Below are positions 17,139 to 24,720 of a DNA stretch of 59,388 nucleotides, in pieces. Position 1 is the stretch's first letter. Each line of letters opens with the position of its first letter. The position numbers and the translations under genes were made by a program. Below the pieces are notes generated by a model, which was not told the origin of the DNA, searched no databases, and saw only the letters and a list, made by a program, of their open reading frames with translations. This stretch comes from Nocardioides sp. BGMRC 2183 (GTDB lineage Bacteria; Actinomycetota; Actinomycetes; Propionibacteriales; Nocardioidaceae): contig VSSA01000025.1 of the NCBI GenBank assembly GCA_008123405.1, positions 1 through 59,388 on the forward strand, given 5' to 3'.

Positions 17139-17642
17139 TCAGCCGAAGAACCGGTCGACGGGCGCGGGCAGGCGCTCGGCCACGTTGCGGACGGCGGCGG
17201 AGCCACGGGCCGGCCGGGTGCGCTGCGTGGCGTTGCCGTCGGAGGGGGTCGGGGTCGACTGGTTGATCTGAGTGACCGGTGGGCGTCGGTCCGCTGGCCC
17301 GGCGCCGGGCGTCACGCCCAACGCCACCACGCCGAGCAGCGCGGCGCCGAGCGCACCGCCGCTGATCAGCACGAACCCGCCGGAGACGGGGCGTCGCGCA
17401 GCGTTCGGCGCAGCGATGAACTGCTCCCCCGGGGTGAGGTTCAGCAGGGAGCCCTTGAGGTCCGCCGGAGTCGCGCGGGCAGCGTCCAAGCCGGCGAGCC
17501 TGGTCTTCACCCATCCCTCGCGCTCGACCAGATCGCGACAACGGTGGCAGGCGTAGACATGGGCCCACGCGTCCTCGGCCTCCGCCGCCGGCATCTGGCC
17601 GTCGAGCAGCGCGCTGACGCGGGTGCCGAGGTGCCCGATCAT
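17139..17642 (-). CDS. rseA: anti-sigma factor, zinc-binding (RseA-like)
   Basis: 167 residues. The N-terminal zinc-binding anti-sigma motif is H-x3-C-x2-C (HVYACHRC, near 28-35). This is followed by a Pro/Ala segment and a hydrophobic stretch (GGFVLISGGALGAALLGVVALGV) that could be a single transmembrane helix, then a polar tail. It binds and holds SigE; redox change of the Cys pair, or proteolysis, would release the sigma factor (known for RseA/ZAS proteins). Its ATG overlaps the sigE stop by four bases. HtrA follows on the same strand. Confidence 0.88.
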   Translation of the reverse strand: MIGHLGTRVSALLDGQMPAAEAEDAWAHVYACHRCRDLVEREGWVKTRLAGLDAARATPADLKGSLLNLTPGEQFIAAPNAARRPVSGGFVLISGGALGAALLGVVALGVTPGAGPADRRPPVTQINQSTPTPSDGNATQRTRPARGSAAVRNVAERLPAPVDRFFG

Positions 17643-18238
17643 GCTGTCGCCCCCGGGACCAGACCTGGCCTGGTGGGGCCGGCGTACCGGGTGCGTCCGT
17701 CGGCTGGTGCCCGGTGCGCGAGTGCACTGCGCAGCATGGCGCGCCCGCGGTGGATCCGGGACCGCACGGTGCCGAGCTTGGCACCGAGGATCTCCGCGAT
17801 CTCTTCATAGCTGAGGCCCTCGATGTCGCACAGCACGACCGCCGCGCGGAAGTCGGGGGGCAGCGCGGCGAGCGCGCTCTCGACGTCGTCGTCGAACATC
17901 CGGTCCGCGTAGGCGGCCTCCGGCGGCGCAGCAGCGCTGGCCAGCTTGGCCGCACGCTCGTCGGTGAGCGCATCGAACCGGATCCGCTGCTTGCGCCGCG
18001 CCTGATCGAGGAACAGGTTGGTGGTGATGCGGTGCAGCCAGCCCTCGAACGTGCCGGGGGTGTAGGTGTGCAGCGAGCGGAAGACGCGGACGAAGACCTC
18101 CTGAGTGAGGTCCTCGGCGTCGTGCCGGTTGCCGGTGAGGCGCAGGGCGAGCCGATACACCCGATCGGTGTGCTCCTCGACGATCTCCTGCCACTCCGGG
18201 GCGACCCACTCCTGCCCCGGCTCCGTCTGTGACGTCAT
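17639..18238 (-). CDS. sigE: ECF RNA polymerase sigma factor SigE
   Basis: 199 residues from the ATG at 18238, which has AGAGGGA about eight bases upstream. Region 2 contains RLTGNRHDAEDLTQEVFVRV and region 4 contains LSYEEIAEILGAKLGTVRSR. An in-frame GTG at 18340 would add 34 residues. I reject it because it lies inside the spacer of the GGGAAC-N18-GTTG promoter at 18328-18355, so a transcript from that promoter could not carry it. Neighbours (divergent O-methyltransferase, then rseA and htrA) are as in the mycobacterial sigE locus. It controls the envelope and surface stress response and is probably autoregulated. Confidence 0.93.
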   Translation of the reverse strand: MTSQTEPGQEWVAPEWQEIVEEHTDRVYRLALRLTGNRHDAEDLTQEVFVRVFRSLHTYTPGTFEGWLHRITTNLFLDQARRKQRIRFDALTDERAAKLASAAAPPEAAYADRMFDDDVESALAALPPDFRAAVVLCDIEGLSYEEIAEILGAKLGTVRSRIHRGRAMLRSALAHRAPADGRTRYAGPTRPGLVPGATA

Positions 18239-18327
18239 CTCGGCATCCCTCTTCCGCAACGTCGGTACCAACCCTGACGACTCCTTCACGCTAGATGGGT
18301 CTCCTGAGGTTTCCCTGTGAAAGAGAA

Positions 18328-18355
18328 CAACGGTGGACACCGGCGCCTTGTTCCC
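18328..18355 (-). promoter_or_regulatory. ECF-type (SigE/SigH-like) promoter of sigE
   Basis: Read on the minus strand: GGGAAC (18350-18355), exactly 18 bases, then GTTG (18328-18331). This matches the -35/-10 elements known for actinobacterial SigE/SigH/SigR-class factors. The resulting leader to the ATG at 18238 would be about 80 bases. Confidence 0.65.
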
Positions 18356-18428
18356 GCGGGCACCGGTGCCGACTCCGTCAGACGAGTAACGGCTCGCGCG
18401 CTGCGCGACTCCCCCGGACCTACTCGTC

Positions 18429-18434
18429 TAGGGT
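18429..18434 (+). promoter_or_regulatory. -10 box for a leaderless O-methyltransferase mRNA
   Basis: TAGGGT lies seven bases before the GTG at 18442, and no ribosome site is present. This spacing puts the transcript start on or next to the start codon. No convincing -35 box is seen. Confidence 0.45.
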
Positions 18435-18441
18435 TGGCAGC

Positions 18442-19095
18442 GTGGCCCTGACACCGATCAACCCGACCAGTTGGACCTACGCCGAGGAGTACGTCGCCGA
18501 GGACCCAGTCCTGGACGCCGCACGGGCCCGTGCGGAGGAGGTCGGGATCGCCGCGATCGGCAGCGGCGGCGGTGCCGCGCTGCGCTTCCTCGCGGCGGTG
18601 ATCGAGGCCCGGGCGGTCGTAGAGATCGGGACCGGCACCGGGGTCTCCGGACTCTGGCTGCTGCGCGGCATGCGACCCGACGGGGTGCTCACCACGGTCG
18701 ACGTGGAGACCGAACACCAGCGCTTGGCCCGCGAGTCGTTCAAGGAGGACGGCATCGCCCCGCAGCGAGTGCGCACCATCGCCGGCGCCGCGCTCGACGT
18801 CCTCCCCCGGCTGACCGACGGCCACTACGACCTCGTCTTCGCCGACGGCGACAAGATCGAGTACGGCGCCTACCTGGACGAGGCGCTCCGGCTGCTGCGC
18901 CCCGGCGGCGTGGTGGCCTTCGACAACGCGTTGTGGCACGACCGCGTGGCCGACCCTGCTCAACGCGACGACCAGACCACCGCCATCCGCGACCTGGTCC
19001 AGCGGATCGCCGAGACCGAGGGCTTGGTCCCGGCGCTGCTTCCCGTCGGCGACGGACTGCTGGTGGCCAAGAAGGTGTGGATCCCGGAGGGCTGA
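18442..19095 (+). CDS. SAM-dependent O-methyltransferase (class I, catechol-type family)
   Basis: 217 residues. The SAM-binding motif EIGTGTGVSGLWLL, the acidic TTVDVETEH and the metal-site region VFADGDKIEYGAYL are typical of the cation-dependent O-methyltransferase 3 family. The end of the protein keeps LPVGDGLLVAKK. The start is a GTG without a ribosome site, seven bases after a TAGGGT box, so a leaderless mRNA is likely. Its place divergent from sigE is the same as the M. tuberculosis gene next to sigE. The substrate is unknown. Confidence 0.9.
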   Translation: MALTPINPTSWTYAEEYVAEDPVLDAARARAEEVGIAAIGSGGGAALRFLAAVIEARAVVEIGTGTGVSGLWLLRGMRPDGVLTTVDVETEHQRLARESFKEDGIAPQRVRTIAGAALDVLPRLTDGHYDLVFADGDKIEYGAYLDEALRLLRPGGVVAFDNALWHDRVADPAQRDDQTTAIRDLVQRIAETEGLVPALLPVGDGLLVAKKVWIPEG

Positions 19096-20661
19096 TCAGC
19101 CCCGGATGTCCGCCAGCGGATCCGGAGACCCGAGCCAGGTCAGCAGGGCGCGCGGACCGAACCCCGAGGGCCCGGGCGTCCACTCGTGCCACTCCTTCTC
19201 CACATCGCCGACCGAGGCGATGTCCAGGTGCGCCCACGGCACATCGCCGACGAACGCCTGCAGGAAGAGCGCCGCGACGATCGCGGGTGGGCCGCCAGGG
19301 GCGTTGTCCGCGTCGGCGATCTTCGAGGAGAGCTTGTCGGCGTAGCCGGCGTACAGCGGGAGCCGCCACAGCGGCTCACCGGCGTGCTCCCCGGCGTCGG
19401 TCAGCCGCTCGGCCAGGGTGTCGTCGGTGGCGAAGAGGCCGCCCACCTGCTGCCCCAACGCGACCTTGACGCCACCCGTCAGCGTGGCCACGTCGACGAC
19501 GACGCTCGGCTTCAGCTCGGCGACCGCATAGGCGAGAGCGTCGGCGAGCACCAGGCGGCCCTCGGCGTCGGTGTTGTTGACCTCGGTGGTCCGGCCACCC
19601 CAGTGCGTGATCACGTCGCCGGGACGCAGCGAGCTGCCCGAGACCGCGTTCTCCGCGGCAGGCACCAGCCCGACGACACGGACCGGACAGTCGACATCGG
19701 CCAGCGCGGCCATCGTGGCCAGGACCACCGCGCCGCCCGTCATGTCCCGCTTCATCGAGGTCATGCTCTGGGCCGGCTTCAGACTGAGCCCGCCGGAGTC
19801 GAAGGTGATGCCCTTCCCGACCAGCACCACGGTCGGGAGCTTCTTCGCCGCGCGCGCCGAGACGCCCGCGGGCGTGTAGTCGAGACGGATCAGACGAGGC
19901 GGCGTCGCCGACGCCTGACCGACGCCGAGGATGCCGCCGAAGCCGTCCCGGGCCAACTCGGTCTCGTCCCAGATCCGGCACTCCAGCCCCGCGGCGGTGG
20001 CGATCTCCTCGGCCTGCTCGGCCAGCCACGCCGGGTTCTTCAGGTTCGACGGCACGGTCGCGAGCATCCGGGAGCGCCAACCGGCGCCACCCAGTGCCAC
20101 CGATCGAGCCAGTGTCCCGGCATCCCCGGGCACCTCGGAGCCCAACGCGAGCACCACCTTGCCGACGGGCGCATCGGTCGGCCCGGTCGAGCGCCAATGG
20201 AAGGCGAACGAGCCCAGCGTCATGCCGACGACGAACGCCTCCAAGGCGTGCTCGAGGTCCTCGGCGACAGCCGGCACCGACGTCGCGACGGCGGCGCGCC
20301 CCTTGACCGCCTTGGCCAGCGCCGCACCCGCCCGGCGTACGTCGACGGGACGTCCGACTCCGACACCGACCAGCAGCACCAGGCGAAGCTCCGGATTGGC
20401 CTCGCTGCCCTCGGGCAGCGCGACCGTCGCGGTCTCGCCGACCTCGCCACTCAACCGGTGTGCCTCGGCGATGGCGAGCAGATCCAGGCCGGTCTGCTCC
20501 TCCAACTCCGCCGCACCCGGACCCAGCACCAGGTCACCGGTATCGGCTCCCGGCTGCACCGGGAGCGCGATCACCTCGACTCCGACGATCGCCCCCGGCG
20601 GCCGCGCGTTGAGCGCGAACTCCGGTGGAGTGACCTGGGCCGGGAGAACGGCTCGAGTCAC
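19096..20661 (-). CDS. pepA: leucyl aminopeptidase (M17 family)
   Basis: 521 residues. A variable N-terminal domain is followed by the M17 catalytic domain, with the lysine/metal region GKGITFDSGGLSLKP and the signature NNTDAEGRLVLADAL that holds the two metal ions. It removes N-terminal amino acids from peptides in the cytoplasm. The GTG start overlaps the TGA of the DUF3117 gene by four bases, so it is translationally coupled to that gene. Its stop codon directly abuts the stop of the convergent O-methyltransferase gene. Confidence 0.96.
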   Translation of the reverse strand: MTRAVLPAQVTPPEFALNARPPGAIVGVEVIALPVQPGADTGDLVLGPGAAELEEQTGLDLLAIAEAHRLSGEVGETATVALPEGSEANPELRLVLLVGVGVGRPVDVRRAGAALAKAVKGRAAVATSVPAVAEDLEHALEAFVVGMTLGSFAFHWRSTGPTDAPVGKVVLALGSEVPGDAGTLARSVALGGAGWRSRMLATVPSNLKNPAWLAEQAEEIATAAGLECRIWDETELARDGFGGILGVGQASATPPRLIRLDYTPAGVSARAAKKLPTVVLVGKGITFDSGGLSLKPAQSMTSMKRDMTGGAVVLATMAALADVDCPVRVVGLVPAAENAVSGSSLRPGDVITHWGGRTTEVNNTDAEGRLVLADALAYAVAELKPSVVVDVATLTGGVKVALGQQVGGLFATDDTLAERLTDAGEHAGEPLWRLPLYAGYADKLSSKIADADNAPGGPPAIVAALFLQAFVGDVPWAHLDIASVGDVEKEWHEWTPGPSGFGPRALLTWLGSPDPLADIRG

Positions 20662-20825
20662 CCGAGCACGTTCTGGAGAGCGTCGCCCAAGGCGCCGGCC
20701 TCCTCGGCGTTGAGCTCGACCACCAAGCGGCCGCCGCCTTCGAGCGGAACCCGCATCACGATCCCGCGGCCTTCCTTGGTGACCTCGAGCGGACCGTCAC
20801 CGGTCCGCGGCTTCATCGCCGCCAT
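20658..20825 (-). CDS. DUF3117 small protein
   Basis: 55 residues, beginning MAAMKPRTGDGPLEVTKEGR. This matches the DUF3117 family in both length and sequence across the whole chain. I chose the ATG at 20825, which has AAGGGG seven bases upstream; the in-frame ATG at 20855 adds ten residues not found in the family. It is conserved in actinobacteria with no known role. The four-base overlap with pepA makes the two co-expressed. Confidence 0.9.
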   Translation of the reverse strand: MAAMKPRTGDGPLEVTKEGRGIVMRVPLEGGGRLVVELNAEEAGALGDALQNVLG

Positions 20826-20923
20826 GCGGCACCCCTTTTCGATCAGTACTGGCACTCATGCTGCAAAGCTCAGCGACGACCATTATCCCCTACCGGCCCG
20901 GGGGCGCGCAGCCACCCATCGCC

Positions 20924-21259
20924 TCAACTGTGTGCTGCGCCACCGACGTCGGGGTCGGTAGTGCCGTCCGTGCCATGGTCGGGCTCGCGGGTGCTCGTCG
21001 CGGCGTCGGCCTCGTGGGCCTCCAGCTCCGCGGTGAGCCGCGCCAGCAGTGCGTCCACCTCGGCCATCCGGTAGCCGCGGAAGGCCAGCGGGAAGCGGAC
21101 CGCTCGCAGGTCCGCGCCGGAGAGGGGCCGATCTGCGGGCACCAGCGTGTCGACGCGGTCGTCGTACGTCGTGCGCATCGGCTCGCCACGTCCGGCGGCG
21201 AGCATCGCCACCCCGCCCATCGCCAGCACGATCAGGACGGCAAAGACCCACATCATCAT
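20924..21259 (-). CDS. short DivIVA-domain membrane protein
   Basis: 111 residues. An N-terminal hydrophobic helix (MWVFAVLIVLAMGGVAMLAAG) is followed by a DivIVA-type motif (LRAVRFPLAFRGYRMAEVDA) and a short coiled coil, then an acidic tail. DivIVA domains sense curved membrane and organise polar growth or division; this is a mini-version anchored by its own helix. Three ATG codons stand in a row, and the first (21259) has GAGG eight bases upstream. The gene starts ten bases after the LOG-family gene, so it is in the dapE-LOG operon. Confidence 0.82.
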   Translation of the reverse strand: MMMWVFAVLIVLAMGGVAMLAAGRGEPMRTTYDDRVDTLVPADRPLSGADLRAVRFPLAFRGYRMAEVDALLARLTAELEAHEADAATSTREPDHGTDGTTDPDVGGAAHS

Positions 21260-21269
21260 CGTCGGGACC

Positions 21270-21998
21270 TCATCCGTGCCGCTCGCGCGCCTCGACCATC
21301 AGCGCGACCGCCTCGTCCACGTCGTCGGTGAGGGTGAGCATGTCGAGATCGCTCTGCCGGATCCGCCCGTCGCCGAGCATCGACCCCTGCATCCAGTCGA
21401 GCAGGCCCTGCCAGTGCTCGACCCCCATCAACGCGATCGGGAACTGGGTGATCTTCAGCGTCTGCGCCAGCGTCATCGCTTCGAAGAGCTCGTCCAGCGT
21501 GCCGAGGCCGCCGGGCAGCACCACGTATCCCTGGGAGTACTTGACGAACATCATCTTGCGGACGAAGAAGTAGCGGAAGTTCAGGCCGAAGGTGACGTGC
21601 TCGTTGAGGCGTGCCTCCCAAGGGAGCTCGATCCCCAACCCGATGCTCTCGCCGCCGGCCTCGGCCGCGCCCTTGTTGGCGGCTTCCATCGCGCCCGGCC
21701 CGCCGCCGGTGATCACGGTGAACCCGGCCTCGACCAGGGCCCGTCCGACCTTCACCCCCATCTGATAGCCGGGATGCTCGGGTGGGATCCGGGCGGAGCC
21801 GAAGACCGAGATCGCCGGACCGAGCTCGGCGAGGTCGTTGAACCCCTCGACGAACTCGGCCTGCATCTTCAGGACCCGCCACGGATCGGTGTGCACCCAG
21901 TCGCTGTCACCCCGGGTGTCGAGCAACCGCTGGTCGGTGGTCGACCCCTCCGGCCGGCCCTTGCTGGGCCGCGGACCGGCTCCGGTACGACGTGTCAT
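21270..21998 (-). CDS. LOG-family protein (TIGR00730), probable nucleotide phosphoribohydrolase
   Basis: 242 residues with a Rossmann-like fold. The two family motifs are present: GGGPGAMEAANKGA and VLPGGLGTLDELFE. Members cleave cytokinin-type or other nucleoside 5'-monophosphates to base and ribose 5-phosphate; they were long mislabelled lysine decarboxylases. The ATG overlaps the dapE stop by four bases (ATGA). Pairing with dapE is seen in other actinobacteria, but the metabolic reason is not clear. Confidence 0.92.
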   Translation of the reverse strand: MTRRTGAGPRPSKGRPEGSTTDQRLLDTRGDSDWVHTDPWRVLKMQAEFVEGFNDLAELGPAISVFGSARIPPEHPGYQMGVKVGRALVEAGFTVITGGGPGAMEAANKGAAEAGGESIGLGIELPWEARLNEHVTFGLNFRYFFVRKMMFVKYSQGYVVLPGGLGTLDELFEAMTLAQTLKITQFPIALMGVEHWQGLLDWMQGSMLGDGRIRQSDLDMLTLTDDVDEAVALMVEARERHG

Positions 21999-23104
21999 CG
22001 AGTCTCCTCCTCGCCGGCACCGGCCGGCGGGTCGGTGGTGAGCCAGGCACGCAGCGCTTGCTCACAGGCGACGATCCGCGACTTGAGCACCTTCTCGTCC
22101 TTCTTGTGGGCGTACTCGGCGTCGCCCGGACCGTAGTTGACGGCCGGCACGCCGAGGGCCGAGAACCGGGCCACATCGGTCCAGCCGAACTTCGGACTCA
22201 CCGGCATCCCGACCGCGCTGAGGAACTCGCGAGCCGCGGGGCGGTCCAACCCGGGGAGCGCACCGGGCGAGGAGTCCGTGACGGTCAACTCGTGGCCGGG
22301 GAACACCTCCCGCAGATGGTCCAGCGCCTCCTCCTCGGTGCGGTCGGGCGCGAAGCGGTAGTTGATCGTGACCACGCACTCGTCGGGCACCACGTTGCCC
22401 GCGACGCCACCGGTGATCGCGACCGCGTTGAGGCCCTCGTGGTACTCGAGCCCGTCGATCACCGGCCGTCGCGGCCGGTAGGTGTCCAAGGTCGCGAGGA
22501 TCGGGGCCGCCGCATGGATCGCATTGCTGCCGGTCCACGCGCGCGCCGTGTGGGCGCGCTCGCCCACGGTCCGGATCTCGACGCGGATCGTGCCCTGGCA
22601 CCCGGCCTCCACCTCGGCTCGGGACGACTCCATCAGGATCGCGAAGTCGGCCTCCAGCAGATCCGGACGCTCGGCCGCCAGCTTGCCGAGCCCGTTGTGC
22701 ACGGCAGCCACCTCCTCCGCGTCGTAGAGGACGTAGGTGAGGTCCCGGTTGGGGTGGGTCAGCTCGACAGCCAGCTTGATGATGACGGCGTCGCCGCCCT
22801 TCATGTCGCTGGTGCCCAAGCCGTGCAGATACTCCCCGTCGTCGCGGCAGGGCAGATTGTCGTTGAGCGGCACCGTGTCCAGGTGGCCGGCCAGGATCAC
22901 CCGCTCGTCGTGACCGAGGTCGGTGCGGGCCACGATGGTGTTGCCGAACCGCTCCAGCTGCAGGTGATCCCGTCCGGCCAGTGCCGCTTCGACCAGGTCA
23001 GCGATCCGTTGCTCGCCGAAGCTCACGGACTCGATGTCCACGAGCTGGCGGGTCAGGGTGACGACATCGGTGGACGGATCGAGGGTCGGCGCAGCGTCGG
23101 ACAC
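21995..23104 (-). CDS. dapE: succinyl-diaminopimelate desuccinylase
   Basis: 369 residues, M20 metallopeptidase family. The reaction removes succinate from N-succinyl-LL-diaminopimelate in the lysine and peptidoglycan pathway. Metal ligands are visible in LAGHLDTVPLND, the Asp of SDMKGGDA and the Glu pair of YDAEEVAAVHNG, with a dimerisation domain in the middle. I chose the GTG at 23104 (VSDAAPTLDPSTDV); a longer frame to 23164 lacks family similarity. dapD and dapC lie elsewhere in this window. It is the first gene of the dapE-LOG-DivIVA operon. Confidence 0.94.
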   Translation of the reverse strand: MSDAAPTLDPSTDVVTLTRQLVDIESVSFGEQRIADLVEAALAGRDHLQLERFGNTIVARTDLGHDERVILAGHLDTVPLNDNLPCRDDGEYLHGLGTSDMKGGDAVIIKLAVELTHPNRDLTYVLYDAEEVAAVHNGLGKLAAERPDLLEADFAILMESSRAEVEAGCQGTIRVEIRTVGERAHTARAWTGSNAIHAAAPILATLDTYRPRRPVIDGLEYHEGLNAVAITGGVAGNVVPDECVVTINYRFAPDRTEEEALDHLREVFPGHELTVTDSSPGALPGLDRPAAREFLSAVGMPVSPKFGWTDVARFSALGVPAVNYGPGDAEYAHKKDEKVLKSRIVACEQALRAWLTTDPPAGAGEEETR

Positions 23105-23205
23105 GGGTCCAGTCAACCAGCACCCAGCCAGAGGTTTTCTCCCGGCCGCACCGGGCACACGCACGACGGGGGCCAGTGACCCACCTCACATCTCTCGGAG
23201 ACCCG

Positions 23206-24651
23206 ATGAATTACGACTACGACGAGCTCGACACCTTGATCGACAACGCCGCCCGCGAGGCAGCGTTCGCCGAGTACACCCACATCGACGGCTGGATCCT
23301 CGATCAGGGCGACAACTACGTGCGCAAGGTCGAGAACTACGGTGAGAGCTCCTCCACACAACAGATCTACCTCGACGGCGTCGCCTACAGCAGCACCTAT
23401 CTGGGCGGCTCCCAGGGCCCGTGGGAGCGCGACGCCAATCTGGAGTCGGAGTTCGCCGGCAAGGTGACCTCGTGGCGCGGCAAGCTGGACAGCGCCCTGC
23501 TCGGCTGGGACTACATCGGCGAGGGAACCGTCTTCGATGACGTCATCTATGCCTGCCAGGTGGCCGTGCAGAAGGTGGCCGTCCGCGGCGGGGACGAGTC
23601 GAGCTTTCCCAACCCGGACCTGGAGAAGATCGGCTACATCCGCAAGTTCATCCCAGACGGCAGGGACGCCGGAGCGACGATCAGCGCGTTCTACGACAAC
23701 TACGGGCCCGACCGGCTGGAGACGGTGCTCGGCGGACACTGCGAGGCGATCGCGTGCCTCGGCATCGCGTTGACCGGTGAGAAGAACCTTCTCGACACCT
23801 GCCGTCAAGACACCGCCAACCTGGTCGGCAACGTCGCCACCGCGTTCAAGGACAGCCGGAAGCAGCAGTCGGTCACCGAGGACTTCAAGACCGCGCTCAC
23901 CATCGTGACGGCCACAGCCGGCCTGGTGGGCGCCTTCGCCACCGGGCCCGCCGCGGCCGCCTTCGGAGCCCTCGGCGCCAGCTCGTCCTTCCTCAGCACG
24001 GCAGTGGGTCTCCTCCCCCAGGACACAGCAGACCCGGTATCCACCGCCGGAGGCACACCCGAGGACGTCTACACGGCCTTCCAGACCGCACTCAGCACCT
24101 TGGAGACCAAGGCGGAGAGTCAGGATCAGGGTCTGTGCGCGATGCTGACCTCCATGCTCGGCGCGGTCGACGACCAGCTCAACCGCAAGGTGTTCCACAT
24201 CGAGCCCGGCGCGGGCCAGGCCGACATCGGCGACGACATCATCGACCTGCAGTACTCGACGTTGGAGCACATCGGCTATGAGTCGATGCCCACCATCGCG
24301 CGGGCGTTCTTCGAGGCCGCAGACCAGATCGAGACCAGCAACCAGCAGAACGTCTGGTTCCGGCCCAGCAAGGTGGGGATCGGGTTCTACGGCTCCTACC
24401 ACGACTGGCAGAGCCTCGCCTACCGCCTCACGCCACTCCTCAACGACACCGGCGCGGAGACCGTCCGAGCCGGCGAGGCTCTGGCGGAGGCAGCAGGCTA
24501 CTTCCGCGACAGCGACGATTGGGCGAAGGACAAGCTCGGTGACAACCACACCGAGCTCGACGACGCAGAGCTGGGATGGGTCGGACCGTACGTGCCGCCG
24601 CCCCCAACACCGCCGTGCGGGATCAGCGGCGACCACTACTGCGCTGTCTGA
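23206..24651 (+). CDS. protein of unknown function, possibly exported without a signal peptide
   Basis: 481 residues that I do not recognise. Most of the chain is predicted helical with many acidic and aromatic residues. The only strongly hydrophobic part is residues 229-270 (LTIVTATAGLVGAFATGPAA and on), long enough for one or two membrane helices or a buried core. The C-terminus has a Pro run and two Cys (CGISGDHYC). No signal peptide is present. The last 80 residues, with Trp- and Asp-rich turns, recall the helical ends of type VII secretion substrates, which is only a resemblance. The ATG at 23206 follows CGGAGACCCG. It lies between dapE (divergent) and ileS (convergent). Confidence 0.7.
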   Translation: MNYDYDELDTLIDNAAREAAFAEYTHIDGWILDQGDNYVRKVENYGESSSTQQIYLDGVAYSSTYLGGSQGPWERDANLESEFAGKVTSWRGKLDSALLGWDYIGEGTVFDDVIYACQVAVQKVAVRGGDESSFPNPDLEKIGYIRKFIPDGRDAGATISAFYDNYGPDRLETVLGGHCEAIACLGIALTGEKNLLDTCRQDTANLVGNVATAFKDSRKQQSVTEDFKTALTIVTATAGLVGAFATGPAAAAFGALGASSSFLSTAVGLLPQDTADPVSTAGGTPEDVYTAFQTALSTLETKAESQDQGLCAMLTSMLGAVDDQLNRKVFHIEPGAGQADIGDDIIDLQYSTLEHIGYESMPTIARAFFEAADQIETSNQQNVWFRPSKVGIGFYGSYHDWQSLAYRLTPLLNDTGAETVRAGEALAEAAGYFRDSDDWAKDKLGDNHTELDDAELGWVGPYVPPPPTPPCGISGDHYCAV

Positions 24652-24664
24652 CCTAGTGCTGGGC

Positions 24665-24720
24665 GCGCGGTGTCCCGGGCGCGGTGTCCCGGGCGCGGCG
24701 TCCTAGGCGCGGTGTCCTAG
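24665..24720. repeat. 14-bp tandem repeat at the 3' ends of two convergent genes
   Basis: Four units (GCGCGGTGTCCCGG and near copies) start at 24665, 24679, 24693 and 24707, with a short fifth part. The TAG of ileS lies inside the last full unit. Confidence 0.85.

Noticed and set aside
15305-17266. 653-codon plus-strand frame
   Set aside because: Antisense to htrA, whose catalytic triad and PDZ domain are unambiguous.
18239-18340. Longer SigE starting at GTG 18340
   Set aside because: That codon lies within the spacer of the GGGAAC-N18-GTTG promoter, and the ATG at 18238 has a ribosome site.
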